29,604 nt of DNA from a virus, in the IMG/VR virus record IMGVR_UViG_3300010370_000166, positions 1 to 29,604 of that record. One strand, given 5' to 3'. Every line of letters begins with the position of its first letter. Positions within the stretch are counted from its first letter, which is position 1. Positions 7,374-14,861 of the stretch are shown in pieces. Below the pieces are notes generated by a model. That model did no database searches and had not been told where the DNA came from. It saw only the letters and a list, made by a program, of their open reading frames with translations. Both the position numbers and the translations under genes were made by a program.

Positions 7374-8453
7374 ATGGTAGCTTCAATCGCTCAACGCGAG
7401 CAAAGCAACGCATGGCAGCAATTCTGCGAGTGGATCACATCCACCAACAACCGCCTCTACGTGGGCTGGTTCGGTACTCTGATGATCCCCACCCTCCTCG
7501 CGGCTACTATCTGCTTTATCGTTGCCTTTGTCGCGGCCCCTCCCGTCGACATTGACGGAATTCGTGAGCCGGTGGCCGGTTCGCTGATGTATGGCAACAA
7601 CATCATCTCAGGTGCCGTTGTTCCCTCCAGCAATGCCATTGGTCTTCACTTCTACCCCATCTGGGAGGCTGCTAGCCTCGACGAGTGGTTGTATAACGGT
7701 GGGCCTTTCCAGCTGGTAGTATTTCACTTTCTGATTGGTATCTATGCCTACATGGGCCGTGAATGGGAACTTTCTTACCGACTCGGTATGCGTCCTTGGA
7801 TTTGTGTTGCCTACAGCGCACCCGTTGCTGCTGCTTCTGCAGTGTTTCTCGTGTATCCCTTTGGACAAGGTTCCTTCTCTGATGCTATGCCGCTCGGCAT
7901 TAGTGGAACATTTAACTACATGCTTGTTTTTCAGGCGGAGCATAACATCCTCATGCACCCCTTCCATATGCTTGGGGTGGCTGGTGTATTTGGCGGTTCT
8001 CTGTTCTCTGCTATGCATGGATCTCTGGTCACTTCGTCCCTCGTTCGCGAGACGACAGAGGTAGAGAGCCAGAACTATGGCTACAAGTTCGGTCAGGAAG
8101 AAGAGACATACAATATTGTCGCAGCTCATGGTTATCTTGGTCGCCTAATTTTCCAATATGCATCCTTTAATAATAGCCGTTCTCTTCACTTCTTTCTTGC
8201 TGCTTGGCCTGTGGTCGGAATATGGTTCGCGGCGCTAGGTGTTAGCACCATGGCCTTCAACCTCAACGGTTTCAATTTTAACCAGTCACTGCTTGATAGC
8301 AGTGGTCAAGTTGTTAATACTTGGGCCGATATTCTCAACCGAGCCAACCTTGGATTCGAGGTGATGCACGAGCGCAATGCTCACAACTTCCCTCTCGATC
8401 TGGCTGCTGCAGATGTCACTCCCGTGGCGCTGACGGCTCCGACGATTGGCTGA
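7374..8453 (+). CDS. psbA: Photosystem II reaction-centre protein D1
   Basis: 359 residues from ATG 7374, so the numbering matches cyanobacterial D1 exactly. The frame is open upstream to 7260, but that adds 38 non-D1 residues across the promoter. Visible functional residues are Y161, D170, E189, H190, H198, H332, E333, H337, D342 and A344 (Mn cluster, TyrZ, chlorophyll and carboxy-terminal processing site), followed by a 15-residue tail. E130 is glutamate, as in high-light D1 forms. D1 turns over quickly in light, and phage copies keep photosystem II working during infection. The gene is monocistronic, with its own promoter and a strong terminator. No intron or frameshift is seen. Confidence 0.98.
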   Translation: MVASIAQREQSNAWQQFCEWITSTNNRLYVGWFGTLMIPTLLAATICFIVAFVAAPPVDIDGIREPVAGSLMYGNNIISGAVVPSSNAIGLHFYPIWEAASLDEWLYNGGPFQLVVFHFLIGIYAYMGREWELSYRLGMRPWICVAYSAPVAAASAVFLVYPFGQGSFSDAMPLGISGTFNYMLVFQAEHNILMHPFHMLGVAGVFGGSLFSAMHGSLVTSSLVRETTEVESQNYGYKFGQEEETYNIVAAHGYLGRLIFQYASFNNSRSLHFFLAAWPVVGIWFAALGVSTMAFNLNGFNFNQSLLDSSGQVVNTWADILNRANLGFEVMHERNAHNFPLDLAAADVTPVALTAPTIG

Positions 8454-8468
8454 TACTCAAACCCACCG

Positions 8469-8494
8469 GGCCCCATTAGGGGCCTTTTTTTTTT
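8469..8494 (+). terminator. Rho-independent terminator after psbA
   Basis: GGCCCC-ATTA-GGGGCC (8469-8484) is followed by ten T residues, 15 bases after the psbA stop. Confidence 0.93.
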
Positions 8495-8568
8495 ATGATC
8501 GACGAGTCCACTCCTTACAAACTCGCTGAAATAATACGTGCAACGTGGCCCAACTTGAACCTCTCTTG

Positions 8569-8577
8569 TGGTAAAAT
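8569..8577 (+). promoter_or_regulatory. Extended -10 promoter (TGGTAAAAT)
   Basis: The -10 box TAAAAT at 8572-8577 with TG at 8569-8570 lies just 6 bases before ATG 8584. Transcription would start at or next to the A of the ATG, implying a leaderless message for the next gene and possibly one promoter for the long run of small genes that follows. Confidence 0.5.
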
Positions 8578-8583
8578 AGAACC

Positions 8584-9096
8584 ATGGAACAAGACCCTCA
8601 AATCCTCCACCTCTCGTACAGAGAGTGCAGGCCGGACTCGGAGTACAAGTGGCTCAGAGTCAATGTAGTTTTTAGAGTTTTTGACGAGCACGATATAATA
8701 ATGTGCGATGGTGAATCTTCAGAGCACGTTAAGACTTATCTATGGGAGGTAGATGACCCGGAGAAGATCAGCCTTCACTTCGCGCACACTCGCATGCAGT
8801 GGTCCGAGGAGGACGAAAATGGCCTCTCAAGACTAACCGAGTGGATCACGGAACCAAAGTACGACATCTCCGGCGCCAAGAGGGAAGGTTGGCAAAGCAA
8901 TCTCAATCAGCTTCTTACAAAGATAGAGAAGTTTAACGTGTACCGGTACAGCGATTATGTCGAGGATAATCCTGTTACTCGAGGAGCACTTCAGATGCTA
9001 GAGGATTTAAAGCGCGATGGGAAGAACGGGTCCAGGTTCGTCCCTTCCTCCACGCTACTACGCAGTTTAAGGGTCCTTGACATCTTCTGGGACTGA
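8584..9096 (+). CDS. Conserved-looking phage protein, function unknown
   Basis: 170 residues, acidic and beta-rich at the start (YKWLRVNVVFRVFDEHDIIM), with tryptophans at WSEEDENGLSRLTEWI and a helical C-terminal half. No signal peptide, membrane segment or catalytic motif is visible. It is the first gene of the compact run 8584-12880, directly behind the psbA terminator and an extended -10 box that would give a leaderless transcript. The family is not recognised. Confidence 0.75.
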   Translation: MEQDPQILHLSYRECRPDSEYKWLRVNVVFRVFDEHDIIMCDGESSEHVKTYLWEVDDPEKISLHFAHTRMQWSEEDENGLSRLTEWITEPKYDISGAKREGWQSNLNQLLTKIEKFNVYRYSDYVEDNPVTRGALQMLEDLKRDGKNGSRFVPSSTLLRSLRVLDIFWD

Positions 9097-9099
9097 AAG

Positions 9100-9351
9100 A
9101 TGAATTTCCAACTGTACTACGTTTCTCTGGCAAGCCTATTTCTCGTAGTAGCTTACATGATGTACGTTGACCCAAACGTAAGTAAGTTCATTGTTCTGTT
9201 GTGGAAGATGGCGGTGATTCAGTACCACCGAGCGATTTTCTGGGTTAAATTCTACCCGCGCCTTCGCTACGATACTTTTATTCTCAAGCTCAGATCAAAG
9301 ATGATTTTGAGAAACACCTCTAAGAGTTTGCCATTAGATGAACCAGAATGA
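9100..9351 (+). CDS. Small membrane protein
   Basis: 83 residues. A hydrophobic segment near the N-terminus (LYYVSLASLFLVVAYMMYV, residues 5-23) should span the membrane. A second amphipathic stretch (FIVLLWKMAVIQYHRAIFW) follows, then a basic C-terminal tail. It starts 3 bases after the preceding stop and overlaps the next gene by 14 bases. Small holin-like or membrane-remodelling roles are possible, but nothing specific is recognised. Confidence 0.65.
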   Translation: MNFQLYYVSLASLFLVVAYMMYVDPNVSKFIVLLWKMAVIQYHRAIFWVKFYPRLRYDTFILKLRSKMILRNTSKSLPLDEPE

Positions 9352-9626
9352 TTACACTCAGCTCCAAAAGATGCACGAGCAGATTCGCCAAACCGGCGTG
9401 GCAGCTTTTGACTCGGCTTATCTGGAGCGTTACACAGAACTGCTCGCAAAGTCCTTGGAGGGGAAGAGCGACGCTAGGCAACCCAGATCTTCCAGCGCTA
9501 GACCCTACAACCCCATGGTATGAGTGGCATTCTTACCTAGAATGCTGCTATAGTCTTGGTGTTACTCCATCTTTGCAAAGGTTTATGCGCTACAACGAAT
9601 ACTACAGGAGCGTTACAAATGATTAG
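9338..9626 (+). CDS. Small protein apparently read through a +1 frameshift
   Basis: The first frame starts at ATG 9338 and reads MNQNDYTQLQKMHEQIRQ... to a stop at 9521-9523. The codons from about 9477 to 9626 in the +1 frame give equally protein-like sequence (GNPDLPALDPTTPWYEWHSY...FMRYNEYYRSV) but have no start codon near their beginning. Joining the frames at GCT-AGG-C (9473-9479) gives one protein of 95 residues. The next gene starts at ATG 9619, overlapping the +1-frame stop at 9624-9626, as expected if that frame is the real 3' end. Alternatives are a sequencing indel, a recent frameshift mutation, or two genes with a missed start. Confidence 0.55.
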
Positions 9627-9795
9627 AATCTTCCGAGATCTTTTCGACTACCGCGACCGTTATGCCGCAGATGGTCAAGAGGATCTACTTGATCGCATAG
9701 AGGCTCTTGAGATTACGGTTGCGGAACTGGAACAGAGGATTGACTTGCTCCAGGATCCGGAGTATAATCTTAGTAGGTACACTCTAGGCAAATAG
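9619..9795 (+). CDS. Short coiled-coil protein
   Basis: 58 residues from ATG 9619, overlapping the preceding stop. The open frame extends upstream, but that part is the shadow of the previous gene. EDLLDRIEALEITVAEL followed by EQRIDLLQD forms a clear heptad coiled coil, after a charged start (IRIFRDLFDYRDRYA). It may oligomerise. No family is recognised. Confidence 0.65.
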   Translation: MIRIFRDLFDYRDRYAADGQEDLLDRIEALEITVAELEQRIDLLQDPEYNLSRYTLGK

Positions 9796-9797
9796 CT

Positions 9798-9971
9798 ATG
9801 TACGAGAATTTAACAGAATTCGAGCGAGCTTTAGCTCGTTTCGGCGACAAAGTGGCTCTAATCGCCGGACTGGAGATCTCTCACAAGATGAGCGCTGAAG
9901 ATGCTTATCAGGAGATCAAAACACTCTACAAAGAGCTCAAAACGCTGCGTAAGAAGGAGTCCAATGTCTAA
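9798..9971 (+). CDS. Small helical protein (57 residues)
   Basis: It starts at ATG 9798, two bases after the previous stop, and ends at TAA 9969-9971, overlapping the next gene start (ATG 9964). The protein begins MYENLTEFERALARFGDK and ends with a Lys-rich helix (EIKTLYKELKTLRKKE). Short proteins with the pattern ALxRFGxxV...AYQEIKxLYKxLK are common in cyanophages. Function is unknown. Confidence 0.7.
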   Translation: MYENLTEFERALARFGDKVALIAGLEISHKMSAEDAYQEIKTLYKELKTLRKKESNV

Positions 9972-10455
9972 ATTCGACGAACTCTATCCTTTTATGAACG
10001 AGTTCGAGCAGCATATCACCGATCTCTACTCACTGGAAAAGATTATCGACGCTGCAAACTCGGCCATCGAAAGTTCTGATGAGGATACGGCAATGAACCT
10101 ACTCATCGGGCTTAAAGAGATGCTTAAGTACCAATCTGACGTTCTCCATTCCGATTTCACCAAAGCCTGGCAGGAATTTATGACACCCAACCATAAAACT
10201 AAGTCTTGGATCGGGGAGATCGACGAGGACTACACTCTCACAATCCCCGACTTTATTCTCGAAGAGCTAGGATGGGAGGAGGACGATCTTCTGAACATCG
10301 AAGTCCTTGAGAACAAAACAATCTCTATTACTTTGTCCGCCAAAGCGCCGCAAGAGCGTCCTAGTGGTGGATGCATGGGTGACGTCCTAACAGACGAGGA
10401 GCTCAAAATCATCGAGGAGAAAGGAGTGATGGGACTTCCATCCCCCTGGAGCTAA
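9964..10455 (+). CDS. Phage protein with AbrB-like C-terminal hairpin
   Basis: 163 residues from ATG 9964. The N-terminal 75 residues are helical (FMNEFEQHITDLYSLEKI...). Residues about 85-120 read DEDYTLTIPDFILEELGWEE followed by LLNIEVLENKTISI, the strand-IPxxxxxxLGWxxGDxL-strand pattern of AbrB/MazE swapped-hairpin domains. This hints at DNA binding or dimerisation. The C-terminal tail (VLTDEELKIIEEKGV) is acidic. It overlaps the previous gene by 8 bases. Confidence 0.7.
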   Translation: MSKFDELYPFMNEFEQHITDLYSLEKIIDAANSAIESSDEDTAMNLLIGLKEMLKYQSDVLHSDFTKAWQEFMTPNHKTKSWIGEIDEDYTLTIPDFILEELGWEEDDLLNIEVLENKTISITLSAKAPQERPSGGCMGDVLTDEELKIIEEKGVMGLPSPWS

Positions 10456-10460
10456 ATAAG

Positions 10461-10718
10461 ATGGAGAAGGAAGCTTTTTTCTGCTCGTGTGGAAGCAATG
10501 AGCACTTCTTCGTGCTCACAAAATTCGATGGAGAGGAGGACTTTGTCTATCTCTCCGTGTATCTCGACCGCCCAAGATTTTTTAAGCGCCTAATCAATGC
10601 GTTCAAGTACGTTCTCGGCTATAAGTCCAAATACGGTGAATTTTCTGAAGTATGCCTCGACCGGGAGACTCAGACTCTCCTCCGACAATTTTTAGATCAC
10701 ACAGATGTCACTAACTAG
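10461..10718 (+). CDS. Small protein of unknown function
   Basis: 85 residues, starting 5 bases after the previous stop. The N-terminus has a CSCG pair and His (FFCSCGSNEHFF), a possible partial metal site, then strands (DFVYLSVYLD) and aromatic-rich helices (RFFKRLINAFKYVLGYKSKY). It overlaps the bilin reductase gene by 14 bases. The family is not recognised. Confidence 0.7.
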   Translation: MEKEAFFCSCGSNEHFFVLTKFDGEEDFVYLSVYLDRPRFFKRLINAFKYVLGYKSKYGEFSEVCLDRETQTLLRQFLDHTDVTN

Positions 10719-11361
10719 AAGTATTCGCATGACCTTCCCTGAGTGGGAAGAGACCAACCTCCTGCCAGAAGGCCTGGAGCCGGTGGTGGTGAAGGACGGA
10801 GCGGAAATCCGCTCCTATACATGGTCGGGTGAGATTATCCGTCGCGCCCGCCTATGCGAATTGGCCGTGGAGGGTAAGTTTACCGCCCAAACCCTCGTAA
10901 TCTATCCTAATTGGGAGACAGAGACTCCGATCTTTGGCACAGAGTACATAACCATCGCCGACAAAAAATTCTTCGGCGCCACGGACTTTCATCCGCTTTC
11001 CCAGAACGAGTCGTACATCAAGTCCCAGATCGACGAGTATCTCTACGATTTTCCGGAGCGAACTACGGAGGAATCCAGGTTCTACGATCTTTCCACGTAC
11101 TTCTCGCCTAGGTTTTGGATCCGGAAGTCCGACAAGGACTTCTACTCCGAGTACGTTGACTGGACTGACAGGTACTTAGGGAGGTATCGCATGGCCCTTA
11201 TGGACGGAACGCTCGGACCGAGTAATCGCTCCGCCCACGCCGCCTACGATTCTCACATGGCTGCAAACGACCCCGCCCATGGGATCCTCAAGGCGTACTT
11301 CTCGCCGGAATTCGCCGACTTCTACGTAAACAAGTTCTTATTCGATCTCTCAGACCAATGA
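10705..11361 (+). CDS. Ferredoxin-dependent bilin reductase (PebA/PebS-like)
   Basis: 218 residues. Family hallmarks are LLPEGLEP (19-26), PIFGTEY (75-81), the ATDFHPL block with D94 (proton-donor position), YFSPRFWI (132-139), and the C-terminal AANDPAHGILKAYF with D189 followed by FYVNKFLFDL. These enzymes reduce biliverdin using ferredoxin. The LPEGLE and DPAHG motifs favour the PebA or phage PebS branch (towards phycoerythrobilin) over PcyA. Both aspartates that PebS needs for its two-step reduction are present. No heme oxygenase gene is in the window, so biliverdin would come from the host or a gene elsewhere. ATG 10729 is an alternative start. Confidence 0.85.
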   Translation: MSLTRSIRMTFPEWEETNLLPEGLEPVVVKDGAEIRSYTWSGEIIRRARLCELAVEGKFTAQTLVIYPNWETETPIFGTEYITIADKKFFGATDFHPLSQNESYIKSQIDEYLYDFPERTTEESRFYDLSTYFSPRFWIRKSDKDFYSEYVDWTDRYLGRYRMALMDGTLGPSNRSAHAAYDSHMAANDPAHGILKAYFSPEFADFYVNKFLFDLSDQ

Positions 11362-11747
11362 AGACAGTGAAAATCAACATCCAATCGGATGTTTTTCACC
11401 AGATCAAGCCATCGAAGCTTCAAGAGCTTCAGGAGTTGGTGGATAGTGGATCGAAGCACGCGATGTGCAAGTTCATTCGCACTGTCACCGTTCCCAATCC
11501 TCCGGCTCCTTCAGAAATTTGGGCCGCGCACTATCTCCGGTTCACCAACCAGCAGATTCACGATCTGCTTACTAGAGCGGTTAATATTGTCAAGGATACA
11601 GAGGAGTACGTCACCTACCAACTCAATGAGGCTTTTGGAGACGGAAAAAACAAGCATTACTCTACTCCTCCAGGGACAGTGAGGATCTATGCCCAAGACC
11701 TCGTCTGCTTCTATAATGGAAAAATTTGGAGAAAACTCCAGCCCTAG
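11358..11747 (+). CDS. Phage protein of unknown function
   Basis: 129 residues. It starts by ATGA overlap with the bilin reductase stop, so expression is coupled. The sequence is mixed: an N-terminal strand (KTVKINIQSDVF), helices (KLQELQELVDSGSKHAMCKF) and a C-terminal GTVRIYAQDLVCFYNGKIWR that looks like a small beta unit. No motif is recognised. It overlaps the next gene by 59 bases. Confidence 0.7.
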   Translation: MKTVKINIQSDVFHQIKPSKLQELQELVDSGSKHAMCKFIRTVTVPNPPAPSEIWAAHYLRFTNQQIHDLLTRAVNIVKDTEEYVTYQLNEAFGDGKNKHYSTPPGTVRIYAQDLVCFYNGKIWRKLQP

Positions 11748-12549
11748 CGTTTTTACGTTCAAATACGCCGGTAGAGAGCCACTAACAACAGCGGAACTAC
11801 TACTCCAGAGGCCGGAGTTGACCGATCTCTATGTTTACGACATCTGCCTTACAACCGGCTCCCTTTTGTACTCCTGTGCTGGTGGCATAGGTATTACAAA
11901 GGAGCCTTTTATTGTTGATATGCACAGGTTCATAAAAACCTCTACTTGCGTACATGCGTTAAAATCGTTCTTCAAGGCCGATTTTGGTAATTACTATACC
12001 AGAAGAAAGTACTATATGGCCCGTGAGAGATTCAACGAGCTGGGGTTGGTTGGTGGACTATCCTCGGCGGAAAGCGCTAGGCTCTATCTACTCTGGAGCG
12101 GAGGTGGGTTCAAGCATAGGTACAGAGGCAGAGGCTACGATGCTTTGTACGCTCCCACCAGCATCGACTACGAAGGCTTGGCTCAAACGTCCCGGCTAAG
12201 CCGGGAGAAAAACCTTCTCTTCAGGAGAGAGGATCTGTCCACCTTCTCCGAGGGGATTATCAACGACAACGTATTTGTTCACATGTACCTCCCGTCGGAA
12301 TTTGGGGTCTACGGCGCCGGGTTTAAGTGGAACGAGCGGGAGATGGAGAAATACGTGCGAGTGGTGAGAGAACTCGGCTCTTTTGGATATAAAGTTTGCG
12401 TTTCTGGACTTTTCGAGCGCAGAGGTAAGATCTTCAGGGATTATAGAGAGTTGTTTCCCGAATTCGACCATCTTGTTCTGCCCGGGTTTAAAGTTTCTGA
12501 GTTAACATTTGAGCCTAAGTTCTCAGAGATACATCTTTTTAACTTCTGA
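11689..12549 (+). CDS. Degenerate Dam-like (D12 class) methyltransferase homologue, probably catalytically changed
   Basis: 286 residues from ATG 11689, which has a GAGG ribosome site at a good distance; ATG 11716 is an alternative. DICLTTGSLL (51-60) matches the Dam PFVGAGSVFL SAM loop. FIVDMHRFIK (74-83) matches ILADINSDLI. YYMARERFNEL (108-118) plus SARLYLLWSGGGFKHRYRG (129-147) match the Dam YYQFREEFN and LFLYLNR...CRYN segments. The catalytic DPPY tetrad is replaced by HMYLP (198-202), and the Gly-rich loop is altered. The fold assignment is from eye alignment only. It may be a pseudo-enzyme or act on another substrate. Confidence 0.5.
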   Translation: MPKTSSASIMEKFGENSSPSVFTFKYAGREPLTTAELLLQRPELTDLYVYDICLTTGSLLYSCAGGIGITKEPFIVDMHRFIKTSTCVHALKSFFKADFGNYYTRRKYYMARERFNELGLVGGLSSAESARLYLLWSGGGFKHRYRGRGYDALYAPTSIDYEGLAQTSRLSREKNLLFRREDLSTFSEGIINDNVFVHMYLPSEFGVYGAGFKWNEREMEKYVRVVRELGSFGYKVCVSGLFERRGKIFRDYRELFPEFDHLVLPGFKVSELTFEPKFSEIHLFNF

Positions 12550-12550
12550 A

Positions 12551-12880
12551 ATGGGAAAGCATTTTCTACTCGATCTTTTTGGCGTGGATCCGGTCCTCCT
12601 CAGGGAGATGGAGAGTTTTATAGAGTTTGTAAGCCCAGAACTGAAAGACTGTATGGCCGAGGTACTTGGCGAGTCATCTCATAAGTTCCCTGGGGAGGGA
12701 GGATACACGTATTTAGCTTTGCTCTCCACATCCCATTTTTCTATTCATACATGGCCGGAGAATGAGTGCTGTGCTATTGACATGTTCTCCTGCGGGGAGA
12801 TTATGTCCGATGTTCTGATCTCCTACGTTATTAAGTACTTCTCTCCGAAATCATATAACCTAAAAATGGTCTCTAGATGA
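12551..12880 (+). CDS. speD: S-adenosylmethionine decarboxylase proenzyme (class 1B)
   Basis: 109 residues from ATG 12551, next to the previous stop; the upstream 14 codons are rejected. The start (GKHFLLDLFGVDPVLL) is the family signature. STSHFSIHTWPE (59-70) holds the self-cleavage serine S61 that becomes the pyruvoyl group, with H66 and C81 (MFSCGE) at the positions of the processing histidine and catalytic cysteine in Thermotoga SpeD. The residue before the cleavage serine is Thr60 rather than the usual Glu. The enzyme makes decarboxylated SAM for spermidine synthesis. Cyanophages commonly carry it, presumably for polyamines in DNA condensation or host physiology. No terminator separates it from the next promoter. 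Confidence 0.93.
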   Translation: MGKHFLLDLFGVDPVLLREMESFIEFVSPELKDCMAEVLGESSHKFPGEGGYTYLALLSTSHFSIHTWPENECCAIDMFSCGEIMSDVLISYVIKYFSPKSYNLKMVSR

Positions 12881-12886
12881 TATAAT
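12878..12886 (+). promoter_or_regulatory. Extended -10 promoter (TGATATAAT)
   Basis: TG-A-TATAAT overlaps the speD stop codon and lies 22 bases before the ATG of the 47-residue gene. Confidence 0.6.
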
Positions 12887-12907
12887 AGAGCAGTCTATCG
12901 AGTACTT

Positions 12908-13051
12908 ATGGCCAGAATCACTTTCAATAACGGTAAAAAACTCATCCTAACCAATCCCAAAAACACACGTCAGGGGCAGTCTCGTAATACAAAATTAGCC
13001 GCTACTAGTCGTAACGGCGCAAAGAAGAGATATAGAGGACAGGGGCGTTAA
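12908..13051 (+). CDS. Small basic protein (47 residues)
   Basis: ATG 12908 to TAA 13049-13051: MARITFNNGKKLILTNPK, then a Gln/Arg/Lys-rich part ending KKRYRGQGR. Short, strongly basic proteins with an N-terminal strand and this YRGQG-type tail recur in cyanophage genomes. Nucleic-acid binding is plausible but not shown. It has its own extended -10 promoter. Its stop codon lies in the loop of the terminator hairpin, so it forms a complete single-gene unit. Confidence 0.7.
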   Translation: MARITFNNGKKLILTNPKNTRQGQSRNTKLAATSRNGAKKRYRGQGR

Positions 13052-13066
13052 GCCCCTTCTTTTTTA
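13042..13066 (+). terminator. Terminator overlapping a stop codon
   Basis: GGGGC-GTTAA-GCCCC (13042-13056) is followed by TTCTTTTTT. The TAA stop of the small basic gene is in the loop, and the leftward fibre gene ends directly after the T run. Confidence 0.9.
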
Positions 13067-14767
13067 TCAGTCTGTCATAGAGATACGGGTGATTCTCACC
13101 TGGACTTGAGCGTTTGCAGCGACGGTAGCTGCTGTGGCTGTGAAGGTGAGATTTACGTTGTTACCGGAAATTGTTGCGTCAAGTGTTCCTAGGATGGAGG
13201 CGTTCCATACCGAAGCATACTCAGTCATAAAGGCTCCCGATCCATCGTGGATAAGGAGGACTTCGGCCGAGTGGTAGTTTACTCCTTGCTTCATTTGAAT
13301 CAGGTACTTTCCTGTAACGTACTGTGTTTTGTCAAACGTATTGATCACGGAGGCGGTAGAAGTTCCGGCGGCGATGGTGACGAATGAAGTTTGGAACCTT
13401 GTATTATCCTCGTAAGTCCCAGAGCCGTTGGGCTGGGTCTGAATATCGAGGTGATCTTCGAAGTTCGCTGAGCCATTAAACGTAACGTCTCCAGCGGCAA
13501 TAACATCGCCATCCTTATCAACACTGAACTTACTTACCCCACCAACTTGGAGATCAAGTAGCAGGGAGTCGGCAGCGGAAGAGGTATCAGTTACGTCGAC
13601 TCTTAGAGCGGTCTGCAGGGACCCACCGGTAAATTCGACCTCGTTCTCAGTTTTACCGTAGGCATCTACGGAGAGGTAGCGAGAAGCCGAAGCGTAGAAA
13701 TTGACAAGCTTAGAACCAGCGGCGAAGGCCGTCTCGGTTACCTGGAGATCAATACCGGTAAATGTGATGCCCGAGTTGTTCCATGTAGCGGAACCCTTAA
13801 CCAGAGTGTTTTCAGCAATTGAGCCCTGATCGATGTTAAGAGCGGCGCCGTAGGAAGAGCTATTGATCGCCAGTGCGCCATCTTTACGGAGAAGGAGCTT
13901 CTGATTGCCACCAACGGCAATATCGAGCAAACTCGAAGAAGCCGCCGAAGCGGTATCCACAACATCTATCTCGAAGGCCTTGAAGGACACCCCAGCGCTG
14001 TTCCAGGTCTGATCTATATCAACCGCTGGAGATGAGGACGTTAGCGCCGCGGTAGGCTCTAACTTTATGGATCTGACTTCAATACCACCCTTGGTACCCG
14101 CGAAGTCGGGACGTGGGCTGGGCTGATCAGCCTGTGTATCAGAGCCGTTATAGGTAGCGTCTAAGAGGAAAGTAAAATTATCGGTTAGGTTCTTATATCC
14201 AAAAAATCCCTTCTTCGCTGTACCGTCTACGTAATGGAATTGGATACCAAGATCCTGATCAAGGTCTCTCAGTGGATTGAGAGTGAATTTTTGATCTCCG
14301 CTTCCTGAAGTATTGATTGCGATGGCCTGGCCACCCTGACTGGAGGCGATAGTTATCGTTCTGTAGGTCGCACTTGTTACGGTCTCGTCCTTACTAAGAA
14401 CGTAGTACACCGCTCCGTCTGTTAGTCCCTGGGGTAAAGTCCCTCCGACTCCCAGCTCATACTTCAGAGCGTCTCCTACAGCTATATCGTCAAACGGTGT
14501 TAGTTTATCGTTACCCGCTACAGAGTTGGGAAACTTGATCCTGCCTGGAGTCCCAGAGATGATCGCTTCGGCTGTGTATTGCTTACCCGTATTCCCAAGA
14601 GTAATAACAGGGTCGATAGTAGTAATCGTCCTTGTATCTACGACAGTTGATACGCCCTGTACGGTCAGGTCGTTGACAATTATGTTGCGTTTGTCATCAA
14701 CAAACGGTGAGCCATTTACGCTAATACCGTGCTTAACATCAAACCTTCTGTAGGTGGCGTCAGCCAT
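13067..14767 (-). CDS. Fibre-like virion structural protein
   Basis: 566 residues, leftward. The N-terminus contains NDLTVQGVSTVVDTRTI followed by TIDPVITLG, a pattern typical of cyanophage virion and fibre proteins. The middle has loosely repeated units such as DIDQTWNSAGVSFKAFEI and NSGITFTGIDLQVTETA, each followed by LLDIAVGG/LLDLQVGG and an RKDGAL or DKDGDV turn: repetitive beta structure. The C-terminus (TGKYLIQMKQGVNYHSAEVL) resembles C-terminal caps shared by cyanophage fibres. It is rich in Ser/Thr/Ala/Gly, has no Cys, and is likely exposed on the particle. It is isolated between rightward genes with no obvious sigma70 promoter, so it may use a late promoter. Confidence 0.8.
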   Translation of the reverse strand: MADATYRRFDVKHGISVNGSPFVDDKRNIIVNDLTVQGVSTVVDTRTITTIDPVITLGNTGKQYTAEAIISGTPGRIKFPNSVAGNDKLTPFDDIAVGDALKYELGVGGTLPQGLTDGAVYYVLSKDETVTSATYRTITIASSQGGQAIAINTSGSGDQKFTLNPLRDLDQDLGIQFHYVDGTAKKGFFGYKNLTDNFTFLLDATYNGSDTQADQPSPRPDFAGTKGGIEVRSIKLEPTAALTSSSPAVDIDQTWNSAGVSFKAFEIDVVDTASAASSSLLDIAVGGNQKLLLRKDGALAINSSSYGAALNIDQGSIAENTLVKGSATWNNSGITFTGIDLQVTETAFAAGSKLVNFYASASRYLSVDAYGKTENEVEFTGGSLQTALRVDVTDTSSAADSLLLDLQVGGVSKFSVDKDGDVIAAGDVTFNGSANFEDHLDIQTQPNGSGTYEDNTRFQTSFVTIAAGTSTASVINTFDKTQYVTGKYLIQMKQGVNYHSAEVLLIHDGSGAFMTEYASVWNASILGTLDATISGNNVNLTFTATAATVAANAQVQVRITRISMTD

Positions 14768-14826
14768 AGCAAATCACAGTCTATATCTCTAGTATCTTTA
14801 AACGACGGTCTTTGTCCGAGATGCTG

Positions 14827-14835
14827 TGGTATAAT
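14827..14835 (+). promoter_or_regulatory. Extended -10 promoter (TGGTATAAT)
   Basis: A consensus TG-G-TATAAT 27 bases before the GlcG/HbpS-family gene; transcription would begin about 20 bases before the ATG. No clear -35 box. Confidence 0.7.
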
Positions 14836-14861
14836 ATGAATGAACACAAACACGTAGTTTT

